Assembly (NCBI GenBank): GCA_002490705.1
Contig: DKUO01000049.1
Coordinates: 5,854 to 69,853 of the forward strand
Source of the DNA: Lachnospiraceae bacterium UBA7202
GTDB taxonomy: Bacteria > Bacillota > Clostridia > Lachnospirales > Lachnospiraceae
Length of the DNA stretch: 64,000 nucleotides
Reading direction: 5' to 3'
A program made the position numbers and the translations under genes. The notes under the pieces were generated by a model. The model worked only from the letters and a program-made list of their open reading frames with translations, searched no databases and was not told the origin of the DNA. Numbering within the stretch: the stretch's first letter is position 1; each line of letters begins with the position of its first letter. Positions 54,076 through 62,201 of this stretch are shown here, in pieces.

Positions 54076-56324
54076 TGAAAAGGAGCAATGAGACGCTGAT
54101 TGATTTTTGTTACCGATTGCTCCAAGTGGGCGTTTTTCTGAGTGCGGTAATTTGTTTTTTCTCAGTCTGTTTTGAAAGGATGGTCACGGAATGGAAGCAC
54201 TTCGCAGTCATGTTTTTGACGGTGGTGCTGTTTTTTGCTTTCAGAAAACTGAATAAAAGACAGCGGATTTATACATTTCTTTTTATGGTTTCGTTTCTTG
54301 TCATATTTTTCGGCGCGACAGGCAGGGAAAAATTTGCGGAATGGATTTTTGCCGGGAACAGCCTCCTATGGACCGCTGGTTTGGCCGTGTTTGTCTGTGC
54401 ACTGCATCTTTTGTCCGAAAAATATTTTTTCCTGAAAATCTCCTTTGTTGCTGCACTGTACGCTTTACTGCTCTACGTGCTGTTTACCGGGCGGCATGTG
54501 CCCAAAATGGGAGTTGCGCTTTTGGCGTTGTATGTGGTGATGACGCTGACAGAGTATGTCCGGATTAACAGCAGAGAAAGGAAAAAGGAAAATTCCCATG
54601 CCTATTTGGTGTGGATGGCGCCGTTTTTGGCCTTGTATTTTGGCATTCTCTGTTTGATGCCCGCGCCGGAGACACCCTACAGCTGGCAGTGGCTCAAAAA
54701 TATCTATCTGCGTGCAGAAGAGAAAGTTTCCATCTATGTGGAAAATTATATAAATAGAAATAGTGAGAATTTGGATGGAGCGGTCACCGGATTTTCTGAA
54801 GAGGCGTCGCTTTTTTCCGGTATTGCGTCGGACAATAAAAATATTATGGTGATAGAGACTTCACCGGGGAAAAAACAGCCCTTGTATCTTACCGGAAAAA
54901 TTTATGATTCCTTTGACGGAAGGGAGTGGAAAAGCACCGGGGAAGGGTATGATCGGGAGAGACTGCTTGATACGCTGGAAACGGTGTGCGCACTGAATGA
55001 GTATGGGAACAGCCAACCGGAGCATCCGGTCTATTATAATCATGTTTCCGTAAAAGCAGAGTACCGTCATCTGCATACCGGGTATCTTTTGACGCCTTCA
55101 AAGACCTGGGAAACAGAGGGGAGGTTTCAGTATCAGCAAAGCGGGGCGGATCTTGTGTTTGAGAAGCAGGCGGGGTATGGCACGGAATATACATTTCGAT
55201 ATTGCCGGATCAATATGGGAAGAAAGGCGATGCGGGACTTCCTGCAAAGCGGTTTGGCGGCAAATGAGGACGTATGGGAGGATGCGGTAAGGAAGAATGC
55301 GGGAGCGGAGATACCCTATACGGAACTTTCGGCATACAGGGAAAGCATACGGGAGCGGTATGGGAAGGAAACGGCAGTAAGCCCTGAAACAAAAGGCTGG
55401 GTTGCGGATGTGACAAAGGAGGCGGGGGATGAGATCGACAGGCTGTTTTGCATAGAAGCGGCCCTGTCCGATATGAAATACAATACGAATCCGGGCGGAC
55501 TGCCGGAAAAGGTGACGGATGAACAGAGCTTTCTCGATTATTTCCTGACAGAAAACCCGGAAGGGTTTTGTTCCTATTACGCCACCGCGTTCGTACTGCT
55601 TGCGAGGGCGGAAGGGTTCCCGGCAAGATATGTGCAGGGATTCTGCATTCCGCTTGGAAATGCAGAGGAGACAGAGGTTTATTCCGATATGGCCCATGCG
55701 TGGCCGGAAGTGTATCTGGAGGGCAGAGGCTGGATTCCCTTTGAGCCGACGCCGGGGTATGGGGTAAGACGTTATCTGCCGGAAGAGGAGGAGAAGGAGA
55801 GCAAGGACGGCATAACGCAGATACAGGAGCCGGAAGCAAGGGAATCTGTCTCTGATGAGATGGAATCCGCTGAGGAACAGGAAGAAGAAAAAGACAGAAA
55901 GACAGAGGAACTGAGAAGGGTTGTCAGTTATATAGCAATAGGCGTACTGCTGATTCTGGTAACGGGAACGCTTGTATTTGTCATAGACAGACTGTGCGAG
56001 AAGTATCGTGAAAAGAGAAGAAGCTTAGGGGAAAAATACAGGCGGGCCGTATTGCGGAATCTACAGATTTTGTCCATGCTCGGATATGAGAGAGAACCGT
56101 CGGAGACCTATCACGAGCTGGTGGAACGGATCAGAGAAATGGACGACGAAGATGCCATACCGACGGCTTTTCTTGAAACCTATGAAAGCATTCTGTACGG
56201 AACGCGTGAGGCCGGGGAGCCTGAATTGGAAGAATGTTCGGAACGAAGAGCGCAGCTGATTCGGATTTTGCGCAAAAATAAGGGGAGAAGATATCTGTTT
56301 TATTGGATCAGGCTCAATCTCTAA
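54072..56324 (+). CDS. Transglutaminase-like membrane protein (TgpA-type)
   Basis: 750 residues. About six transmembrane helices in the first 200 residues, then a large extracytoplasmic part. The transglutaminase core has GFCSYYATAFVLLARAEG (catalytic Cys) near residue 498, AHAWPEVYL (His) near 540 and WIPFEPTPGYG with the Asp/Glu region near 556. An acidic linker, one helix (IAIGVLLILVTGTLVFVI) near 622 and a cytoplasmic tail follow. The MoxR-DUF58-transglutaminase set is thought to act in cell-envelope handling; exact substrates are unknown. Confidence 0.9.
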   Translation: MMKRSNETLIDFCYRLLQVGVFLSAVICFFSVCFERMVTEWKHFAVMFLTVVLFFAFRKLNKRQRIYTFLFMVSFLVIFFGATGREKFAEWIFAGNSLLWTAGLAVFVCALHLLSEKYFFLKISFVAALYALLLYVLFTGRHVPKMGVALLALYVVMTLTEYVRINSRERKKENSHAYLVWMAPFLALYFGILCLMPAPETPYSWQWLKNIYLRAEEKVSIYVENYINRNSENLDGAVTGFSEEASLFSGIASDNKNIMVIETSPGKKQPLYLTGKIYDSFDGREWKSTGEGYDRERLLDTLETVCALNEYGNSQPEHPVYYNHVSVKAEYRHLHTGYLLTPSKTWETEGRFQYQQSGADLVFEKQAGYGTEYTFRYCRINMGRKAMRDFLQSGLAANEDVWEDAVRKNAGAEIPYTELSAYRESIRERYGKETAVSPETKGWVADVTKEAGDEIDRLFCIEAALSDMKYNTNPGGLPEKVTDEQSFLDYFLTENPEGFCSYYATAFVLLARAEGFPARYVQGFCIPLGNAEETEVYSDMAHAWPEVYLEGRGWIPFEPTPGYGVRRYLPEEEEKESKDGITQIQEPEARESVSDEMESAEEQEEEKDRKTEELRRVVSYIAIGVLLILVTGTLVFVIDRLCEKYREKRRSLGEKYRRAVLRNLQILSMLGYEREPSETYHELVERIREMDDEDAIPTAFLETYESILYGTREAGEPELEECSERRAQLIRILRKNKGRRYLFYWIRLNL

Positions 56325-56356
56325 TAAGGTTATGAGTATCTTACGAGGGAAATATC

Positions 56357-58093
56357 ATGAGGAAAAGAAGGATAACAGATGTGATCCTGGTGATTTGCCT
56401 ACTGCTTGCTGTCAGCGGTGCCGATCAGGAAAAGCTGGACGATTTTTTGACCGGCGTGCGCAGGGAAAGCAGTGCGGCGGAATTTGGGCAGACGACTGCT
56501 GCGGATGCGGCCATATTGGAGGATGAGTGGGCAGAGTCCGCATGGGAAACTGCGCGCTTACAGAGACAGGAAGAGGAGCTTGCGGAGATGGCGGAGGAGC
56601 AGACCAAGTGCATGAAAGTATATGGGTATTTTCTGGCGGAATATGTATCGGAGAGAAGAGAGCGTGATGAGAGAGAGGAGCAAAAACACGCGAGGATAGT
56701 GGAGGAACAGTCTGCGGTATTGGAGGGATACGGGGCGTTTCTGACGGAATATGCGGCGGAGCAAGGAGAAGAGGGCAGGGAGGAAGCGGCCGCCTTTTCC
56801 CTGATTTATCTGGACGGCGACGATGTTCCCGAACTGGTTGTGATGGATGGAAAGGCACATTTATGTGACGCGTTTGTTTATCGGTTTGAGGAGGGCAGGA
56901 CGGTGCCTGTCGGTACTTACGGGCAGTACGGCACTTTGCTTTATCGGGAAAAGGAGGGGATTGTATTTGATTCTTACGACAGCTTCGGCGACACATACGA
57001 CTACATATATCAGATTGAGGGGAGCCAGGAAAGGCTTTTGCAAAGCCTGAGTGAGAGAGATTTGACAGAGGACGGAGAATTGACAGGCACCATCTTTACG
57101 GTTGATGGGGAAGAGGTGTTGTGGGAACAATACCGGGAGGTCTATGAAACGTGGTATGGGGCAGAGGAGCAAAAGGTTGAGTACGATCTGTGCCGGAAGC
57201 TGACCCATGGGGATATCCGGGAGGGCCTGAAAAAAGAACTGGAAAATCTGATTTTGAAGCCGGAGGAATCGCTGAAGCAGGAAATGCTGGCAAAAGCGAA
57301 GAAACCGGAGGAAAGTATTTTATTGTTCGACTATGACGATTATGACGGTGACGGCAGGTTTGAGGCGTTTGCGATAGTCGGCCGTGTTTTCAACAGCTAC
57401 GGAGACGTGTATTATTCGGGAACGCTTTATTTTGCGGGGGCGGACGGCTGTGTCACGGAATTGGATGAGAGCTACGGCGGATATCGGATGATAAACGGGA
57501 AGATGGCATTTCCTCCGGGCAGGAAGTATCTGTATTTCTATACAGATCTTGTTGTTACGGCAAATAATACCGAATTGTGGACGGTGAGGGACGGGAAGCC
57601 GGTAGATGAAAGCGAACTGCTTTATAGCCAGCAGGTGGTATACCGCGGAGAAAATGATAGGAACGAGTTTGAGGTCTGGGTAAATGGGTACGATATGACT
57701 TGCGAGAAAGGCGGTTTCCGTTCCGGCGAGGATATGTGGACGGGACATACCTATAAGCCGTATTTTTGGTATTATGATTCCGACGTTGACCAGATCAGGA
57801 AGTACGGGGGAAAGAGCATTTCCAAAGAGGACTTTGAGGAGTTTAGCGGAACGAATATCCCGGAGGAGATCGAAGCGGAAGGCTATACGGTAGGGGAGAT
57901 TATCCGATGGGACAATGATATTGTGACGATTAACTATCATTATGAGATGCTTTCGGATGAGGGTGAGCCTTCGGGATTTATTCACTATGACAATGTGATT
58001 TGGGATAATAACGTAAAGGATTTCTGGCGAAAGGAAGCGATGCACGTTACTTCGTGGAGAGGTGCAGGAGTGGGAGGAAGCTACGGGTTGTAA
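56357..58093 (+). CDS. Secreted protein with EF-hand-like Asp-rich motifs
   Basis: 578 residues. A short positively charged start plus VILVICLLLAVSGA is a Sec signal peptide without a lipobox Cys. A Glu/Arg-rich coiled-coil part (about 60-135) follows. LIYLDGDDVPELVVMDGKAH near residue 152 and FDYDDYDGDGRFEAFAIVG near 320 are Asp-rich calcium-type loops seen in secreted gut-Clostridia proteins. Family and function are not recognised. It lies 32 bases downstream of the transglutaminase gene and may belong to the same operon. Confidence 0.75.
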   Translation: MRKRRITDVILVICLLLAVSGADQEKLDDFLTGVRRESSAAEFGQTTAADAAILEDEWAESAWETARLQRQEEELAEMAEEQTKCMKVYGYFLAEYVSERRERDEREEQKHARIVEEQSAVLEGYGAFLTEYAAEQGEEGREEAAAFSLIYLDGDDVPELVVMDGKAHLCDAFVYRFEEGRTVPVGTYGQYGTLLYREKEGIVFDSYDSFGDTYDYIYQIEGSQERLLQSLSERDLTEDGELTGTIFTVDGEEVLWEQYREVYETWYGAEEQKVEYDLCRKLTHGDIREGLKKELENLILKPEESLKQEMLAKAKKPEESILLFDYDDYDGDGRFEAFAIVGRVFNSYGDVYYSGTLYFAGADGCVTELDESYGGYRMINGKMAFPPGRKYLYFYTDLVVTANNTELWTVRDGKPVDESELLYSQQVVYRGENDRNEFEVWVNGYDMTCEKGGFRSGEDMWTGHTYKPYFWYYDSDVDQIRKYGGKSISKEDFEEFSGTNIPEEIEAEGYTVGEIIRWDNDIVTINYHYEMLSDEGEPSGFIHYDNVIWDNNVKDFWRKEAMHVTSWRGAGVGGSYGL

Positions 58094-58155
58094 ATCCCTG
58101 TTTTTTCGGAAAAACGTTGTTACGAAAAGAAGAATGTGATTGAAAAATGCAAATG

Positions 58156-58195
58156 TGATTGATTGCCATAAGGGAATTGGGTATAATATCAATCA
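58156..58195 (+). promoter_or_regulatory. Promoter of the DUF4143 ATPase with flanking inverted repeat
   Basis: TTGATT (58159-58164), a 17-base spacer and TATAAT (58182-58187). TGATTGAT (58156-58163) and ATCAATCA (58188-58195) form a perfect inverted repeat that exactly brackets the promoter, which suits a dimeric repressor. Confidence 0.7.
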
Positions 58196-58225
58196 GAACT
58201 TGGGTGCAATGCACCATATTTCTGA

Positions 58226-59539
58226 ATGAACAGGAGGCCAGTTATGGAAAACTATATCAGAAGAGACAGTTATCTGGAGCAGTTGGCCAACCGGAGAGAA
58301 AACGGGCTCATTAAGGTGATTACGGGGATTCGCCGCTGCGGCAAGAGTTTTTTGCTTTTTCATCTGTTTTATGATTATCTGCTTGGGGAAGGAGTTCCAG
58401 AGGATCATATCATAACGATTGCTCTGGATGATGATCTGAACGTAGCGTATCGGGAACCGGCCGAGTTGTCCGAATATATCCGGTCCAGAGTCACGAATCA
58501 GGAAGGCATGTTCTATATTTTTATTGATGAGGTGCAGTATGCAATTTCACGGGAGGAGCTAAAGAACCCGGAGGAGATTCGCCTGTATAATGTTCTCAAT
58601 GGTCTACAGAGGCTTCGCAATGTGGATATCTATGTGACCGGAAGCAATTCCAAAATGCTCTCCAAGGATGTAATGACGGCTTTCCGGGGGCGCGGGGATT
58701 CGGTGGAAGTTCACCCGCTTTCTTTTAGAGAATATTACGATTATGTAGGCGGGGATAAGGCAGAAGCTTATGAGGAATATGCACTGTACGGTGGTATGCC
58801 GCTGGTGTTGTTCAGAAAGACGGAAGATGATAAGTTCAGGTATTTATCCTCACTTTTTGAGGAAGTTTATTTCAAGGATATCATGGAACGCTATCAAATT
58901 GAACTTCCGGAGGTTTTAAGCGAATTGACGGATGATCTGTGTTCTTCCGTGGGTTCCCTTACCAATGCGACAAAAATAGCAAACACGTTGCAGACGGTGA
59001 AGGGAATCAGGGTGGACAGCGGAACCATTGCCAGCTATCTGACTTATCTTTCCGAGTCCTTTCTGTTTTGTCAGGCAAAACGGTATGATGTAAAGGGGAA
59101 GAAATATTTTTCTTATCCGTCCAAATTTTATTGCAGCGATATCGGGCTTCGGAATGTGCGGCTGAACCTGCGGCAGCAGGAGGAGACGCATATCATGGAG
59201 AACATCATATACAACGAGCTGGTCTATAGGGGATATTCGGTGGATGTAGGCGTTGTGAATATTTTTGAGACAGGTGCAGAAGGAAAAAGAAAGAAAGTCA
59301 GCTGCGAGATCGATTTTGTTGTAAATAAGGGTGTAAAAAGGTATTATATCCAGTCTGCCCTGACCTTGGGAGATGCTCGGAAGGAACAGACAGAGCTTCG
59401 GCCGTTGTTTAGCGTCAGGGATTTTTTTCGAAAAATCGTTGTTACGAGAAGCGGGATGAAACCATGGTTTGATGAAGAAGGGATTCTGCATCTGGGGCTT
59501 TATGACTTCCTGTTGAATCCTGCCGCGTTGGATTTATAA
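58226..59539 (+). CDS. AAA ATPase with DUF4143 nuclease-like domain
   Basis: 437 residues. ATG 58226 precedes PVMENYIRRDSYLEQL; ATG 58244 (MENYIRRD) is an alternative start. Walker A TGIRRCGKSFLL near residue 37, Walker B YIFIDEVQYAI near 98, sensor VYVTGSNSKML-like sequence (DIYVTGSNSKMLS) near 137. The C-terminal DUF4143 part has CEIDFVVNKGVKRYYIQ near 365, a PD-(D/E)xK-like region with an EIDF core. These proteins are common accessory genes of unknown function. A truncated paralogue is at 25382. Confidence 0.88.
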   Translation: MNRRPVMENYIRRDSYLEQLANRRENGLIKVITGIRRCGKSFLLFHLFYDYLLGEGVPEDHIITIALDDDLNVAYREPAELSEYIRSRVTNQEGMFYIFIDEVQYAISREELKNPEEIRLYNVLNGLQRLRNVDIYVTGSNSKMLSKDVMTAFRGRGDSVEVHPLSFREYYDYVGGDKAEAYEEYALYGGMPLVLFRKTEDDKFRYLSSLFEEVYFKDIMERYQIELPEVLSELTDDLCSSVGSLTNATKIANTLQTVKGIRVDSGTIASYLTYLSESFLFCQAKRYDVKGKKYFSYPSKFYCSDIGLRNVRLNLRQQEETHIMENIIYNELVYRGYSVDVGVVNIFETGAEGKRKKVSCEIDFVVNKGVKRYYIQSALTLGDARKEQTELRPLFSVRDFFRKIVVTRSGMKPWFDEEGILHLGLYDFLLNPAALDL

Positions 59540-59563
59540 TAGTTTTTATTACCGCTTTCCGTA

Positions 59564-59592
59564 TTGACAGAACAAAGCTGGTATGATATATT
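59564..59592 (+). promoter_or_regulatory. Promoter of the DUF3793 remnant
   Basis: Perfect TTGACA (59564-59569), a 17-base spacer and TATATT (59587-59592), ~40 bases upstream of ATG 59633. Confidence 0.8.
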
Positions 59593-59598
59593 TCATTC

Positions 59599-59616
59599 GG
59601 TTAGTTAAAACTAACC
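59599..59616 (+). promoter_or_regulatory. Operator-like palindrome at the transcription start
   Basis: GGTTAGTTAAAACTAACC is a perfect 18-base palindrome starting at the predicted transcription start. The TTAG...CTAA pattern resembles DtxR-family metal-repressor sites, and DUF3793 genes are often near ferrous iron transport genes in Lachnospiraceae (recalled). An iron- or manganese-dependent repressor is the likely binder. Confidence 0.65.
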
Positions 59617-59632
59617 AGAAAGAAGGAGATAT

Positions 59633-60165
59633 ATGGGAGCCACAGACACGGAAAACATATCGGAGGAGCTGGTGGTATTTCACTGTTCACCGACTATGGC
59701 GGGATTAAAAACAGGCAGCCTGTTTTTAATCCCGCGAAGAACGGAAAAGCATTTATAAAAAGAATTCGGGAGATGAACAGGCATCTGATCCCGCGGGGAG
59801 TACGGATTGTTCCTTTAAAAAATATGGGGAAAAGCGTGCTGGTTTATATGTACCGTCCTGCCAGACTGCGGGAGGATTTGAGCAACAGTGCGGCGAAAAA
59901 GATTCTGGTGGAGAGGGATTATCCCGTGGGGGAGACGGAAAAATGTATTGTCGAACTGGTGCACCGTCTGGAGGATGGGGGGACGTTTCCACATGAGATC
60001 GGCCTTTTCCTCGGCTATCCGCCGGAGGATGTGGATGGGTTTATTAAAAACGGCGCGGCGGGGGCAAAATACATCGGCGTGTGGAAGGTATACGGGAATG
60101 TGGAAAATGAAAAGAATACGGTAAAAGCAGGAAAGAAGTCATATATCGAGAGAGGAGTAGAGAAA
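59633..60165 (+). pseudogene. DUF3793-family gene broken by a frameshift at a palindrome
   Basis: ATG 59633 (AAGGAG upstream) encodes MGATDTENISEELVVFHCSP then MAGLKTGSLF, the DUF3793 N-terminus, but the frame stops at 59758. The rest of the family continues in another frame: FNPAKNGKAF, then MNRHLIPRGVRIVPL and FPHEIGLFLGYPPEDV from 59773 on. The shift falls in a run of five T's inside a perfect 18-bp inverted repeat (59699-59735). The second frame has no stop before the following methyltransferase-like start at 60166. The function of DUF3793 is unknown. Confidence 0.8.
59699..59735. repeat. Perfect 18-bp inverted repeat with one-base loop at the frameshift
   Basis: Arms 59699-59716 (ending ATTAAAAACAGGC) and 59718-59735 (starting GCCTGTTTTTAAT) are exact complements, separated by a single A. 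The frameshift that breaks the DUF3793 gene lies in the right arm. Confidence 0.95.
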
Positions 60166-60351
60166 ATGAACAGACATGAAGAGATCAAAAACGCTTATAA
60201 AAGTTTAGGCGGTGACGCGACATTTTACGATGGGATGATCACCTGTTCCACCCTGTCTGGAAAGGCAGTCTGTAAGCTGGTTTGGAACATAAGGACACGG
60301 CGGCCAGCGGGAAAGATGATGAGCCAAAGACCGGGGACAATACACCGTTAG
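60166..60351 (+). pseudogene. N-terminal stub of a class I SAM methyltransferase
   Basis: ATG 60166 behind GAGAGGAG encodes MNRHEEIKNAYKSLGGDATF then YDGMITCSTLSGKAVCKLVW, the opening of a SAM methyltransferase family I recall from the same gene neighbourhood in Lachnospiraceae. Homology ends near 60285 and the frame runs out at 60351. The SAM-binding core is missing. The break joins it to the sortase-substrate tail. Confidence 0.6.
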
Positions 60352-60596
60352 AGTTATCCGCAACTCTCGCCATGATCGCGGGCTTTACCTATCTGCTCCT
60401 GTATTTTACAGACAGGGAGCGGGGCATGACGGAGGAGCGGAAGAAAGAGCTTGTCTCCTGCCTTGTGGCATGGGCAAAGCAGGGCGGAAGGAGCAGGAAA
60501 TACCTTGCCCTTGCGGCGATCTTCGTTCTGCTGGTATATTACCACAGCATCGGTAAAAAAACGTGCACGGAATGGAAAGCGATTTATGGAGAATAG
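60282..60596 (+). CDS. Sortase-B substrate C-terminal segment (PKTGD sorting signal)
   Basis: The frame opens after a stop at 60273 with TTG 60282: EHKDTAASGKDDEPKTGDNT, then a transmembrane helix (LSATLAMIAGFTYLLLYF), a charged loop with TEERKKELVSCLVAWAKQGG and a second helix (YLALAAIFVLLVYYHS). PKTGD is a sortase motif of the SrtB type, and this two-helix tail is typical of substrates encoded before class B sortase genes. The large N-terminal surface part is missing, so it is probably a deletion remnant. The stop codon overlaps the sortase start. Confidence 0.7.
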   Translation: MEHKDTAASGKDDEPKTGDNTPLELSATLAMIAGFTYLLLYFTDRERGMTEERKKELVSCLVAWAKQGGRSRKYLALAAIFVLLVYYHSIGKKTCTEWKAIYGE

Positions 60597-61461
60597 GAAA
60601 AGAAAAGCGGCGAGAGCGCTTCTTCTTGCGGGAATCATCGTATGCCTGCTGCCATTCGGACAGGCATATGGCCAGTCCCGGCAGCACCGGGCGCAGCAGG
60701 AAATCCTAAAAGAAATGGTGACGGAGGCGTCGGTGGAATATCCGGTGCAGACAGACAGCGCGCCGCAGGAGATCAATGTCTCCGTTCTGCCGGAGCAGAC
60801 GGCGGAGACAGACGGCGGACAGCCGACGGAAACAGAAGAGGGGGAGCCGGCGGTAACAGAAGCCGGACAGCCGGAGGGAAAGCCCGCCATGCTGGAACAG
60901 TATGCCGGTTTATACGAGGAAAACAAAGACCTTGCGGGGTGGCTTTCCATAGAGGGCATGAAGATTGATTATCCGGTCATGCAGAACGAGGACGACAAGT
61001 ATTATCTGCATCGTGATTTTTACGGAAATGACAGTAAGTACGGCTGTCTCTATGTGAGGGAGCAGGCTGATCTTGAAGCCGGAACAAACTTTATCATCTA
61101 CGGGCATAACATGAAGGACGGCTCCATGTTCGGGGATCTGGACCGGTATCTGGAGGAGAGCTTTTATAAAGAGCATCCCACGGTTTCCTTTGACACGCTC
61201 TATGAGGAGCGCACCTACGAAATCGTAGCGGTGTTCCGTTCACAGGTTTATAATGCGGATGATGATGTGTTTAAGTATTATCAGTTTTACGAGGCGGAGA
61301 CGCAGGAAGAGTTTGATGATTTTTACAGTCATATCAAGGAGCTTCCCCTTTACGATACGGGTGTGGAGGCGAAGTTCGGAGACACATTTTTGACATTATC
61401 CACCTGTGCTTATCATGTGAAAGACGGCAGGCTTGTTGTGGTGGCGAAGCGGGTAAAGTAA
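60586..61461 (+). CDS. srtB: Class B sortase
   Basis: 291 residues from ATG 60586, overlapping the previous stop. An N-terminal signal anchor (ALLLAGIIVCLLPFGQ), an acidic Thr/Glu-rich linker, then the sortase domain: LAGWLSIEGMKIDYPVMQ near residue 115, the catalytic His in FIIYGHNM near 170, the Cys in LTLSTCAYH near 272 and the Arg near the end (VVAKRVK). It anchors PKTG-type proteins. The adjacent PKTGD tail is its natural, though truncated, substrate. A terminator follows. Confidence 0.92.
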   Translation: MENRKRKAARALLLAGIIVCLLPFGQAYGQSRQHRAQQEILKEMVTEASVEYPVQTDSAPQEINVSVLPEQTAETDGGQPTETEEGEPAVTEAGQPEGKPAMLEQYAGLYEENKDLAGWLSIEGMKIDYPVMQNEDDKYYLHRDFYGNDSKYGCLYVREQADLEAGTNFIIYGHNMKDGSMFGDLDRYLEESFYKEHPTVSFDTLYEERTYEIVAVFRSQVYNADDDVFKYYQFYEAETQEEFDDFYSHIKELPLYDTGVEAKFGDTFLTLSTCAYHVKDGRLVVVAKRVK

Positions 61462-61469
61462 CGGAGAGG

Positions 61470-61501
61470 GACAAGGCATGAGAGAATGTCTTGTCTTTTT
61501 T
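61470..61501 (+). terminator. Intrinsic terminator after the sortase gene
   Basis: GACAAGGCAT (61470-61479) pairs with ATGTCTTGTC (61486-61495) with one G-U pair, then six T's. It lies eight bases past the sortase stop. Confidence 0.85.
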
Positions 61502-61529
61502 GTGTATCTGACGGTATTTTGCGAAGCGC

Positions 61530-61558
61530 TTGCATTTCGCATGCAAAATGGATATACT
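61530..61558 (+). promoter_or_regulatory. Promoter and operator of the antitoxin-toxin pair
   Basis: TTGCAT (61530-61535), a 17-base spacer and TATACT (61553-61558). TTGCAT and ATGCAA (61541-61546) form a perfect inverted repeat overlapping the -35, the expected autorepression site of a RelB-type antitoxin. Confidence 0.75.
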
Positions 61559-61581
61559 AAAAAATAAAGGAGGCGATTGTT

Positions 61582-61887
61582 ATGGCACGAACATCAAATG
61601 TATTTGCACGAGTGGAGCCTGAAATCAAAGAGCAGGCGGAACAGGTGCTTGAACGTTTGGGAATCCCAATGTCCAATGCGGTGGGTATGTTTTTAAGACA
61701 GGTGGTGTTGCAGAGAGGTATTCCGTTTGAAATGAAGCTGCCGAAGACGGAACTGCCGAATTATGGCTCGCTTACCAGAGAACAGTTTGATGCGGAAATG
61801 GAAAAAGGCATGGCTGATGTTAAAGCGGGCAGGGTTTATTCGGCAGATACCATTGAAGCGGAAATGCGGAAAGATTTTGGCGTATGA
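61582..61887 (+). CDS. RelB/DinJ-family antitoxin
   Basis: 101 residues behind AAAGGAGG. The N-terminal ribbon-helix-helix (TSNVFARVEPEIKEQAEQVL, then RLGIPMSNAVGMFLRQVVLQ) binds the operator; the rest, KLPKTELPNYGSLTREQFD onward, wraps the toxin. It overlaps the toxin gene by four bases (ATGA). Complete in length for the family. Confidence 0.9.
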   Translation: MARTSNVFARVEPEIKEQAEQVLERLGIPMSNAVGMFLRQVVLQRGIPFEMKLPKTELPNYGSLTREQFDAEMEKGMADVKAGRVYSADTIEAEMRKDFGV

Positions 61888-62069
61888 GTTGGGATATTGT
61901 ATATACAGCACAGGCAAGACAAGACTTGCGTGATATTTATGAATATATAGCATTAGAGCTGCTTGCGCCGGAAGCTGCAACCGGACAAACTCAGAATACA
62001 GTAAATATTGTTCGGATTATGTATGGCGGCAGGGATGTATGCAGGCAGTTAAGCGAAACGGTTTTATAA
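61884..62069 (+). pseudogene. RelE/ParE-family toxin with internal deletion
   Basis: 61 residues, against about 100-110 in the family. The N-terminus WDIVYTAQARQDLRDIYEYI and the C-terminus QNTVNIVRIMYGGRDVCRQL are both family-typical, but the middle ~45-50 residues, which hold the RNase or gyrase-contacting core, are missing between LLAPEAATGQ and TQNTVN. The frame is kept. The antitoxin remains complete. Confidence 0.75.
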
Positions 62070-62127
62070 TTTTCTGATCGGCAATCTCTTTTTACTACCC
62101 CAAAACGTCTATTCATGTCATATCGAC

Positions 62128-62154
62128 TAAAGGAATTCCGACTTTTACCGAAAC
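62128..62154 (+). promoter_or_regulatory. Possible sigma-D (sigma-28) flagellar-type promoter
   Basis: TAAAGGAA (62128-62135), 11 bases, ACCGAAAC (62147-62154), close to the TAAA...GCCGATAA pattern of the flagellar sigma factor. It is about 48 bases upstream of ATG 62202. No good vegetative promoter was seen in this gap. Confidence 0.4.
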
Positions 62155-62201
62155 AAATGATAACAGCAAACGTAATATAGAATCCGGCAATGGAGGGGAT
62201 T

